From contig JAFDVL010000147.1 in assembly GCA_018268995.1 (NCBI GenBank), forward strand, positions 1 to 38,628: a DNA stretch of 38,628 nt, in the 5' to 3' direction. Position numbers and translations under genes: made by a program. The notes below the pieces were generated by a model. That model had not been told where the DNA came from. It searched no databases and saw only the letters and a program-made list of their open reading frames with translations. Of this stretch, positions 8,381-16,754 are shown in pieces; the first letter of the stretch is position 1; each line of letters opens with the position of its first letter. The stretch comes from Acidobacteriota bacterium (GTDB lineage: Bacteria; Acidobacteriota; Blastocatellia; RBC074).

Positions 8381-10051
8381 CTAAATACTAAGAGTTTCTG
8401 CCCGTCCGCCTTGCCGCGCCAGAACCCACATAAACATTGTGCGCGAGACATATACTGCGGTGAACAAATTTGCTAACAAACCTATCACGAGCGTTACGGC
8501 AAAGCCACGAATAGGGCCAGTACCAAAGGCATACAGAAACAAACACGACACAATCGTCGTCACGTGCGTGTCAATGATTGTTGTTAATGCTTTTCCAAAA
8601 CCAATGTCTATGGCTGAGGCCACGATTTTCCCCGCGCGCAGTTCTTCCCTAATGCGCTCGAAAATCAGCACATTGGAATCCACGGCCATACCAATCGTCA
8701 GAATGACGCCTGCAATGCCTGGCAATGTCAATGTGGCGTTGAAAAGCGACAGCCCTGCCAGCAAAATAATCAGGTTCAAAATCAAGCCGATCACAGCATT
8801 GACACCAGAGAATTTGTAGTAAAGCAGCATGAACAACACAACCAGGCCCAAGCCGACTATCGAAGCAATCACGCCAGATCGAATTGAATCAGCTCCCAGG
8901 GAAGGCCCAACGGTGCTTTCCTGCAAATACACGAGTTTGGCGGGCAAAGCGCCCGAACGTAAAGTCAAGGCAAGGTCTTCTGCCTGCTCACGTGTGAACG
9001 ATCCCTCAATTGAACCGCGATCCCGGATCGGGCCTTTAATCACGGGGGCAGTCTTAATCTCATTATCCAGAACGATAGCCAGATAATTTCCGACATTGCG
9101 CGTCGTCCATTGCTCGAACTTATCCGCCGCACTTGGTTTCAACTCAAAATCAATCTCATAATTTCCGACCATTCCCTGCCCTTGACGAGCCTGGGCGTTG
9201 CGCAGATCAATTCCGCTCACAATCGGCAACTTTTCGACGATCTGATAGCCTTCACGTGATGCCGAGGATTCTCCTGTAATCGAAGAACGTCCACCGGCAA
9301 GTTTCAGCGCAACCTGTGCGTTTTTATCAATGATCGCAGCTTCGGCAGCCTCTTTCGTTGGATAAATCGAGGTTCCAGCGACGACGGCTTTCAGTTCTAG
9401 TTGCGAGTCAACTTTGAGCAGGCTTTTGACACGCTCTGGATTATCTACCCCCGGCATCTGTACCAGAATTTGATAATCCTCATCGCGTCCTTGTCGTTGG
9501 ACTGTTGGCTCTGTTACACCAAACGCATTGATGCGGTTCTCAATAATCACCTTCGCTTGTTCTGTCGCTTGATTCTTCAAGTAATTGGCGGCGGAATTAT
9601 TGAGCGTAAACGTAACGGCGGCAGGACTGCTGCTGGTCGAAGAAGTCCAATCCGGGCCTAAAATCTGGCTGGATATCTTGTTTGCGATTTCGCCATGTTT
9701 GCTGGTGTCAGCGGTTTCAATCACAATCTTGCCGGCATCTAACGCCTTCACAGCATTGACGGCAATATTTTCCTTTTTTAATTCCGCATCAATCTTCGAC
9801 CCTTCATTTTCGGTATAGGTCTTGAGGTATTGATCCGCTTGCACCTGCATGACCAAATGCGTTCCGCCCTTTAAATCCAGGCCGAGACGAATGTTTTCGC
9901 CAAAATTTTGCTTCCAGCGTTTGGGATTCACAAAATCACTGGTGGTCTTGGTATATTCTTTCGGCTTATTCCAGGGACCAAGCATAACAACCGCACAAAT
10001 TAAGGTAAGTCCAACGATGATAAAGCCGCGCGTTCGAAGGTTCTTTTGCAT
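8381..10051 (-). CDS. secD: Protein translocase subunit SecD
   Basis: A 556-residue inner-membrane protein with an N-terminal span (about 10-28), the signature IRLGLDLKGGTHLVMQV (about 55-71), a large periplasmic P1 domain, and five C-terminal spans. IAGVILTIGMAVDSNVLIFERI (about 450-470) contains the conserved RND-family aspartate that carries protons. With SecF and YajC it completes translocation of secreted and outer-membrane proteins. Length fits standalone SecD proteins of 500-620 residues. It lies between yajC (69 bases upstream) and secF, the canonical order. The ATG has only a weak, distant purine-rich site. Confidence 0.97.
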   Translation of the reverse strand: MQKNLRTRGFIIVGLTLICAVVMLGPWNKPKEYTKTTSDFVNPKRWKQNFGENIRLGLDLKGGTHLVMQVQADQYLKTYTENEGSKIDAELKKENIAVNAVKALDAGKIVIETADTSKHGEIANKISSQILGPDWTSSTSSSPAAVTFTLNNSAANYLKNQATEQAKVIIENRINAFGVTEPTVQRQGRDEDYQILVQMPGVDNPERVKSLLKVDSQLELKAVVAGTSIYPTKEAAEAAIIDKNAQVALKLAGGRSSITGESSASREGYQIVEKLPIVSGIDLRNAQARQGQGMVGNYEIDFELKPSAADKFEQWTTRNVGNYLAIVLDNEIKTAPVIKGPIRDRGSIEGSFTREQAEDLALTLRSGALPAKLVYLQESTVGPSLGADSIRSGVIASIVGLGLVVLFMLLYYKFSGVNAVIGLILNLIILLAGLSLFNATLTLPGIAGVILTIGMAVDSNVLIFERIREELRAGKIVASAIDIGFGKALTTIIDTHVTTIVSCLFLYAFGTGPIRGFAVTLVIGLLANLFTAVYVSRTMFMWVLARQGGRAETLSI

Positions 10052-10120
10052 AACGTTTTCTGAGTCCTGCTTTTTTACAGTGGCAGGAGGGTTATCGTTC
10101 CTTGCAGACTAAAAGCCGTC

Positions 10121-10450
10121 TTACTTTTTCTCTTCAGGAGCTTCTTGCAAGCCCGCGATGGAACTCTGGGAAATATCAATCTTTACTGCCGGGTTGTCTG
10201 CGATCTTCAGCTGGAACTTGGGGTCTTTGTCACGCACGATGGAAATCGTGCCCCAAATTCCACTGTTCGTGATCACTTTGTCGCCCACTTTCAAGTTATT
10301 CAACAGGTTCTGTAATGCCTGCTGTTTACGACGTTGTGGGACAATGATCATGAAATAAAAAAGAGCAAAAATAGCGACAAAAGGAAGCAGGCCAAATAAG
10401 GTCGAGCCAACTCCTCCTTGTAACAGCACTAATAAAAACTGTAGTGACAT
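10121..10450 (-). CDS. yajC: Preprotein translocase subunit YajC
   Basis: A 109-residue protein with one strong membrane span (about 18-37, ending FYFMIIVPQRRKQQ, the YajC hallmark) and a small cytoplasmic domain containing LKVGDKVITNSGIWGTI. YajC associates with SecDF and helps the Sec holotranslocon. It sits 36 bases after tgt and 69 bases before secD on the same strand, the conserved tgt-yajC-secD-secF arrangement. No clear ribosome binding site precedes the ATG. Confidence 0.96.
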   Translation of the reverse strand: MSLQFLLVLLQGGVGSTLFGLLPFVAIFALFYFMIIVPQRRKQQALQNLLNNLKVGDKVITNSGIWGTISIVRDKDPKFQLKIADNPAVKIDISQSSIAGLQEAPEEKK

Positions 10451-10486
10451 AACTGGGGCGGGTTCTACTTTCCTTGCAAGATAATC

Positions 10487-11665
<1,179 letters not shown>

Positions 11666-11674
11666 GAGATTTGC

Positions 11675-12190
11675 TTAGTTTCCTTTACTTGATTTCTTCG
11701 CTTCTTCGTCCTGATATTCGATTTTCTTACCAGAACGAGTTTCCAAAATAGGCAGCGTCGTACGGATAATATCTTTCCCCAGTTCAAAAACAGCAACCTG
11801 GTCTTTTCCATCATCGCCTTTGTACCCAATGGTCACAAAATGCTTCCGTTTCTTTGAGAACAAGAGAAATAACCCAACCGGACTAATGAGAATAGCAGTT
11901 GCCACTGCCGCGCCAACCCGGCGACCTGCTTTTTGCCCGTACTCAATATCAATAATCTGGTTGTAGGGAATGGAATAGGTCTTCTTCGCTTTGTTGAGTT
12001 CGTATTCGAACACAAGGGCGCTTTCACCAGTGGTATTCAGCGTTCCTTCCACCCCCTCTTTCGCGCCGGGAAAATCTTTATCTTTTGTTGTTCCACCCTG
12101 ATACGCAGCCTTTTTACTGCCGAGTCCGGCCAAGGCAATTGAATTCAACGCGAACGAAAAGAGCAATGCAAAAACAATTATTTTTTTCAT
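11675..12190 (-). CDS. Small exported protein of unknown function
   Basis: A 171-residue protein with a signal peptide (MKKIIVFALLFSFALNSIAL, cleavage near ALAG). A beta-rich body follows, in which YELNKAKKTYSIPYNQIIDI and HFVTIGYKGDDGKDQVAVFE resemble the strand pattern of PH-like or YcxB-like domains. The segment VGAAVATAILISPVGLFLLF (about 105-124) is hydrophobic enough to be a membrane hairpin or span. The C-terminus is charged and lysine-rich. I start it at 12190 because GAGGAA lies just upstream; the frame is open for 28 more codons. It precedes tgt by nine bases and may share its transcript. The function is not recognised. Confidence 0.7.
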   Translation of the reverse strand: MKKIIVFALLFSFALNSIALAGLGSKKAAYQGGTTKDKDFPGAKEGVEGTLNTTGESALVFEYELNKAKKTYSIPYNQIIDIEYGQKAGRRVGAAVATAILISPVGLFLLFSKKRKHFVTIGYKGDDGKDQVAVFELGKDIIRTTLPILETRSGKKIEYQDEEAKKSSKGN

Positions 12191-12277
12191 GAAGTTCCTC
12201 GTGTGGCTAAGGGGGCACAAGAATTTATGGCTAAAGCGAAGCGCGGATACTACTGTAAGCGCCACGATTTTCAAAGC

Positions 12278-13831
12278 TCAAAAATTTGCACTGGCCCGTG
12301 ACGCTTTTCGGGCCAGAGTTCTTGCTACTTGCAGGGCTTCCGCCATCGGCAAATTGCTAATGTTCGGGCTGCCACCCGTGTATGCCTGCCCGGCAGTGTC
12401 TACCTGCAACGAGGCCAGATTCAGCCAACGATCAAACGGCGACTGGCGCACCACGATGACCTGACTTTTTTCAATCGGCACAACGTAGCTTTCACGTCCG
12501 AGCCAGCCACTACGCGTGCGAAAGAATTCCGCGCCCAGAGCATATCCAAAATTGCGATAGCTTTTTACGCTCAGCCAGTACAGCGCGGGCAACAAGAGAA
12601 ACAGGCCGATTCCCAGCCAACTGCGAGTCAGGAAGCAAAGCACAGCAACTGCCAAACACAAAAGCAGCGCCGCAAAAACCATGCTGCGTTGCACAGCCAG
12701 TCTGGAAACCATCTTCCATTCTGCCGGATCAGCCGCAAGCTGGGGAAAAAACACGGACACCAGATGCTCTAACTCAGAAGCTTTTGCCACAGGCATCAAC
12801 ACATCGCGCCCGGTGTTATCGTCCTCGTCTTCTTTCTTGCTGCCCGAAATATCCGCCCGTAACGTCACCAACCCAAACCAGCGGCGAATCATCCCCTCTT
12901 CAATTTTCAGCACCTGAATGCGGCGACGAGGCAAGCTGCTGGCCCGACGCGTAATTAACCCATAACTGCGAAAGAGTTCATCGCCCTGCCGTGACAGAGT
13001 AAAACCATAAAACTTTATCACCGAGCCAACAACAGACACGACCAGGCCAAGAATCATTACAGCGGCAAGCCCAGCCAGTGCAACCATCACAGCCGCACGC
13101 CAGCCTTGCTGATACATTTGCCCGGCGGCCATCTTCAAGAATTTCCCTAATTGCTGATAAATCGAATTCGGCAAAACATCATCGGCAAATGCCCACAAAG
13201 CGCCCATAATCGCCAGTGCCGAGAGCAAATGATTCGAGGTTAATCCGTGCCAGATCAGGTCTCGAAGGCCAAGAGTGCGAATCACTTCCCGCTCAGGCTT
13301 CGCCAAAGTTTCTACTGCATCCACGGGGAGGTTCTTCGCCTCGCCCCGTGCTGCGACGGCTTCGCGCAAACGTTCGGCCTCGGCACGGGAAAGCACAGAC
13401 AATTTTGCTTCCGCGCCTTCTGCGCCAGCGGTTTCGACGACCGCTTCCACCACATCAAAAATGCGGTGCAGTAAATTTTGTTCGATGCGAATTTCGTGTA
13501 CTTTTTCGAGCGGGATGTGACGCTCCTGCCGTTCAATCAAACCTTCGCGGGTGATGAGTTCCTGACCTTCGATGCGATAGCTGAAGGATAAATATCGCAG
13601 CAACAGGCTGACCAGCGTGCCGCCTATGATCACAATAAAAAGCCCGATGCCGCCCCAACGAAAAGTATTGCCAAACAGCAAAATTGGAATAGCCGGAATG
13701 ATCAGCCGACGCAAGGAACTGACCAATCCAACCACCAAGGTTAGCGGATGCAGGCGTCCTTCGAGAAGTTTGACGGGTAAAGTGGTAAAGCGATTTTCTG
13801 GCGCTGATGGCGGAGGGATTTCAGTCTGCAT
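12278..13831 (-). CDS. YdbT-like membrane protein with bacterial PH (bPH2) domains
   Basis: A 517-residue polytopic protein. Membrane pairs near 35-75, 190-250 and 355-400 alternate with cytoplasmic bPH2 modules, whose hallmark is an RxGLxxxxxxxIPLxKVxxI strand: here ITREGLIERQERHIPLEKVH in the first copy, GLITRRASSLPRRRIQVLKI in the second, and a third near 415-500. This three-module build is typical of the YdbT/DUF304 family. The Bacillus YdbS-YdbT pair is linked to resistance to certain bacteriocins; no role can be assigned here. The start at 13831 is set by GAGGAGG five bases upstream and overlaps the end of the YdbS-like gene by 11 bases, which implies translational coupling. Confidence 0.85.
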   Translation of the reverse strand: MQTEIPPPSAPENRFTTLPVKLLEGRLHPLTLVVGLVSSLRRLIIPAIPILLFGNTFRWGGIGLFIVIIGGTLVSLLLRYLSFSYRIEGQELITREGLIERQERHIPLEKVHEIRIEQNLLHRIFDVVEAVVETAGAEGAEAKLSVLSRAEAERLREAVAARGEAKNLPVDAVETLAKPEREVIRTLGLRDLIWHGLTSNHLLSALAIMGALWAFADDVLPNSIYQQLGKFLKMAAGQMYQQGWRAAVMVALAGLAAVMILGLVVSVVGSVIKFYGFTLSRQGDELFRSYGLITRRASSLPRRRIQVLKIEEGMIRRWFGLVTLRADISGSKKEDEDDNTGRDVLMPVAKASELEHLVSVFFPQLAADPAEWKMVSRLAVQRSMVFAALLLCLAVAVLCFLTRSWLGIGLFLLLPALYWLSVKSYRNFGYALGAEFFRTRSGWLGRESYVVPIEKSQVIVVRQSPFDRWLNLASLQVDTAGQAYTGGSPNISNLPMAEALQVARTLARKASRASANF

Positions 13832-14363
13832 CTTTGCCTCCTCGCGCAACCAATCGGTCACGAAGCTGGGTGGCAACATCTGCGGCAAGACCGGGAATCG
13901 TGATCGTCGCTTCGTGTGTGCCTGCGGTGTGCAATTGCAATCGCGCCAATCCAAACATCCGCTCCACTGGCCCGCGTTGCAAATCCACGTGTTGCAACCG
14001 ATTCAGGGGCAACAATCGCAGCACCTGAAACATCTTGCCGCTACGTGTTTCCAACACCTTGTCATTAATCCGATAGCCCCAGTTTCGATAGCGGCGCGGC
14101 GGCATCGTCAGACAAAACCACAACAGCAACGCGGCAACCAGAAACCAGCCCACAAAAATCCACGGGCGTGTGACAGGCGCTTTGAGACTGACAATGACTA
14201 CGCCGACCAATGAAATCAGTAAAACTACGCCGCAAAAAATCAGCCCGGCAATGCGCCAAACCTGAATGATGCGCGGATCAAGCGATTGAAATTCAACAAT
14301 GTCAGAAGATGGATTCGCTTCAAGCGAAGACGAGTCTTGCATACCGGAATCAAACGAAAACAT
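13821..14363 (-). CDS. YdbS-like membrane protein with one bPH2 domain
   Basis: A 180-residue protein with two membrane spans (about 37-62 and 67-88) followed by one bPH2 domain (about 90-170). The domain contains YRINDKVLETRSGKMFQVLR, LLPLNRLQHVDLQRGPVERM and a closing LHTAGTHEATITIPGL, which closely match DUF304/YdbS proteins. It overlaps the YdbT-like gene by 11 bases, so the two are almost certainly a functional pair in the membrane. An alternative start lies seven codons downstream; neither has a strong ribosome binding site. der lies upstream of it on the same strand, across a gap of 43 bases. Confidence 0.85.
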   Translation of the reverse strand: MFSFDSGMQDSSSLEANPSSDIVEFQSLDPRIIQVWRIAGLIFCGVVLLISLVGVVIVSLKAPVTRPWIFVGWFLVAALLLWFCLTMPPRRYRNWGYRINDKVLETRSGKMFQVLRLLPLNRLQHVDLQRGPVERMFGLARLQLHTAGTHEATITIPGLAADVATQLRDRLVARGGKDAD

Positions 14364-14406
14364 TGCGGATCAGGTTCCCCGGTCTCTCAAAGCCTATACC
14401 GCAATC

Positions 14407-15774
14407 TCACCGTCGCCCGCGTTGCTGAATGCGAATCGGCGTCGCATAAAAATCAAACGTTTCGCGCAGCCGATTGATCAAATAGCGGTCATAAGAAAAA
14501 TGCAGCTTCGCGCCATTCCGCGCATTCGTGAACAAAACAAAAGTCGGCGGACGCACTGAAGCTTGCGTCAGGTAAAAAACCTTGAGCCGGGACTTCCCTG
14601 TCGTGGCTTTCGGCTGTTCCAGAAAGTCCCGATAGAACTGATTCAATTGCCCCGTCCCGATGCGCAGGTTGCGCGCCTCGTTCGCTTTGGCGATCAGTTC
14701 GTGCAATTTGTGAACGCGTTGCCCTGATTTGGCCGAAAGAAAAATGATCGGCGCGTAATCCAGAAACTTCATTTGATCGCGCACCTTTTCCTCGAACATT
14801 TTTGCAGTGTAGGTGTCTTTTTCGACCAAATCCCACTTGTTCACGACAAGGATGATGGAAGTGCCTGCGTCGTGGGCATAGCCTGCGATATTTGCATCCA
14901 GATGCGTCACGCCTTCGACCGCATCAATCAGCAACAAGGCCACATCAGCGCGTTCGATATGTTTACGCGCCATCACGACCGACATTTTTTCTTCCAGTCC
15001 TTCGGTTTTGCCTTTACGCCGAATTCCTGCCGTATCAATGATGCGAATTGGCAAGACGCCTTCCTGCTTCGACTTTACTAAACTATCCACCGAATCGCGC
15101 GTCGTGCCTGCAATCGGCGAAACGATCACGCGCTCTTCGCCCAGCAATTTATTTACCAGCGAAGATTTGCCGACGTTCGGACGACCGATGATTGCCACAT
15201 TGATTTCGGTTTGGACTTTGGGCGGCGGCGCAACTTCCGGCAGGATTTCCAGAATGGCATCGCACAATTCATAAATGCCGACGCCGTGTTCCGCCGAAAC
15301 CGGGAAAACGTCTTCGTAGCCGAAGCGATGAAATTCACCCGCTTCCTGCGCGACACGATCTGTCTCGGCTTTGTTAGCAACAATAAAAACGGGCTTATCC
15401 AGCGTTCTCAGCGTCTTGGCGATTTCTTCGTCCAAAGGCGAAACACCCGCGCGCACGTCTACGACGAAAAGCAACAGGCTTGCTTCTTCAATTGCAGCTT
15501 TGGCCTGCTTGAAAATGTTGGCGGGAATAATCGCTTCATCATCGGGCACGATGCCGCCCGTGTCTATGAGTTGAAAAGCACGCTCCTGCCATTCCGCAAC
15601 ACCGTAAATCCGGTCGCGCGTGATGCCCGGCATATCGCCAACGATAGAGCGCCGTGCCCCCACAAGGCGATTGAAAAGCGTGGATTTGCCAACGTTGGGG
15701 CGACCGACAATTGCGACCGTTGGTAAGATGACTTTTTCTTCTGACTGTATTTTTTCTTCGATCTGTTCTGACAT
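14407..15774 (-). CDS. der: Ribosome-assembly GTPase Der (EngA)
   Basis: A 455-residue tandem GTPase needed for maturation of the 50S ribosomal subunit. Domain 1 has the P-loop GRPNVGKST at 24-32, DTGG at 71-74 and a G4 motif NKAE at 134-137. Domain 2 has GRPNVGKSS at 197-205, DTAG at 247-250 and NKWD at 312-315. A KH-like RNA-binding domain occupies about 360-455. The first G4 motif carries glutamate where most family members have aspartate (NKxD), which may soften guanine specificity in that domain. Length is normal. A short hydrophilic N-terminal tail of about 15 residues precedes domain 1. It starts ten bases after the redoxin-like gene. Confidence 0.97.
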   Translation of the reverse strand: MSEQIEEKIQSEEKVILPTVAIVGRPNVGKSTLFNRLVGARRSIVGDMPGITRDRIYGVAEWQERAFQLIDTGGIVPDDEAIIPANIFKQAKAAIEEASLLLFVVDVRAGVSPLDEEIAKTLRTLDKPVFIVANKAETDRVAQEAGEFHRFGYEDVFPVSAEHGVGIYELCDAILEILPEVAPPPKVQTEINVAIIGRPNVGKSSLVNKLLGEERVIVSPIAGTTRDSVDSLVKSKQEGVLPIRIIDTAGIRRKGKTEGLEEKMSVVMARKHIERADVALLLIDAVEGVTHLDANIAGYAHDAGTSIILVVNKWDLVEKDTYTAKMFEEKVRDQMKFLDYAPIIFLSAKSGQRVHKLHELIAKANEARNLRIGTGQLNQFYRDFLEQPKATTGKSRLKVFYLTQASVRPPTFVLFTNARNGAKLHFSYDRYLINRLRETFDFYATPIRIQQRGRR

Positions 15775-15784
15775 TTCTTATTTC

Positions 15785-16294
15785 TCAGCGCACGAATTTG
15801 TTCACTTGCGCAATCACTTGTTCTAATCCGGCTTGCGATGCCGCGCCGTTAATCCGCAAGAGAATTTCTCCGTTCGGGCTGACGACAAACACATTTGCCT
15901 TGCCCTCTTCGTACTGGTAACTTTTCGTCACATTGCCTGTCCAATCCAGTAATACGGGATATTTTACCTGGGACTTAAAAATTTTCGCTACCATTCCTCG
16001 CGCCAGCGAAGGAACGGAAGACAATGCCGCGATCCCTTTGATGTTAATTCGATCCTGATAGCGATCATACAACGGACGCACCCAAGCTTCGATCTGACCG
16101 GAACCTTTGCGGTCTCCAAAAATCAGGACATTCACTTTCGGCGTTGGAAAGCGATAGGATTGCGCATTGCCATATTGATCTGTCAATTCAAATTCCGGTG
16201 CGCGATTGTTTGCAGCATTGTTTGCAGCCATGACCCCGATGACCAAAAACAAAAACACCAGGACTCTTACGGACAAGCCTTTATCAAATCTCAT
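15785..16294 (-). CDS. Exported thioredoxin/redoxin-fold protein lacking cysteines
   Basis: A 169-residue protein with an N-terminal signal peptide or anchor (about 8-24, ending VMAANNAANN). The body resembles AhpC/TSA-TlpA folds: APEFELTDQYGNAQSYRF, then VNVLIFGDRKGSGQIEAWV, a KYPVLLDWTGNV strand, and ANVFVVSPNGEILLRINGAA. Where thiol oxidoreductases carry CxxC after the first core strand, this protein reads GDRKGSGQ, and the whole chain has no cysteine. It therefore cannot be a thiol redox enzyme and is more likely a binding or structural relative (YtfJ-like). It is the first gene of the minus-strand block, ten bases ahead of der. Confidence 0.72.
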   Translation of the reverse strand: MRFDKGLSVRVLVFLFLVIGVMAANNAANNRAPEFELTDQYGNAQSYRFPTPKVNVLIFGDRKGSGQIEAWVRPLYDRYQDRINIKGIAALSSVPSLARGMVAKIFKSQVKYPVLLDWTGNVTKSYQYEEGKANVFVVSPNGEILLRINGAASQAGLEQVIAQVNKFVR

Positions 16295-16754
16295 CTTTCA
16301 ATGACCTTTCTTTCAGTTAAGTTTTGCGCGGTAGCAGAACCTGGCTCGTTACAGCGGGGAGTACTGGGGCCGCACAATAGATGAGACAGGCATTTCAAGT
16401 AAGCGAAAGAATAGAGGAATCCCGCGTTCGGCGCAAATACAGGAGCGCATTCGAGGTACGACAGGCGGCCCGCCTGTCACTGGCTGAAAAGTCGCAGCGC
16501 GAAGGGCAAGCTGAAAAGTCGCAGTGATGGCAGGCAGGCTGCCTGTCGTACATAGCCGCCTATCGTACATCCCCGCAGCCGAAAATCTTCTTGGCAAAAA
16601 ATTGCAGTCGCCGTAAGATTTGCCTGCAAGGAATCTTTCAGCCTCCGTTCAACTGATGTCCAGCGAAGCTCAGTTTCGTTGACGCCCTCTTACAAATTGA
16701 TTCGATATTACGAATGCGACAAAACGAGCTTTTGCCGCTTCAACGGAGACTATT
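16295..16754. other. Divergent intergenic region with a REP-like palindrome
   Basis: This separates the minus-strand block from the plus-strand VIT/vWA gene, so promoters for both directions should lie here. It holds the palindromic repeat described at 16456-16551. A TTGACG at 16679-16684 has AT-rich TCGATATT 17-19 bases downstream and is a weak candidate sigma-70 promoter for the plus-strand gene, whose GGAG site precedes 16755. No gene is visible. Confidence 0.45.
16456..16551. repeat. REP-like palindromic element with internal direct repeat
   Basis: The outer arms GTACGACAGGC (16456-16466) and GCCTGTCGTAC (16541-16551) are perfect inverted repeats. Each arm continues into its own small hairpin (GACAGGCGG/CCGCCTGTC on the left, GCAGGCA/TGCCTGC on the right), so the element is a mirrored pair of hairpins. 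Between them GCTGAAAAGTCGCAG occurs twice (16483-16497 and 16510-16524). The layout resembles REP doublets spread by RAYT-type transposases; none is encoded in the window. Confidence 0.75.

Noticed and set aside
13832..13954. 41-residue N-terminal extension of the YdbT-like protein
   Set aside because: It overlaps the YdbS-like gene and lacks a ribosome site, while GAGGAGG precedes the ATG at 13831.
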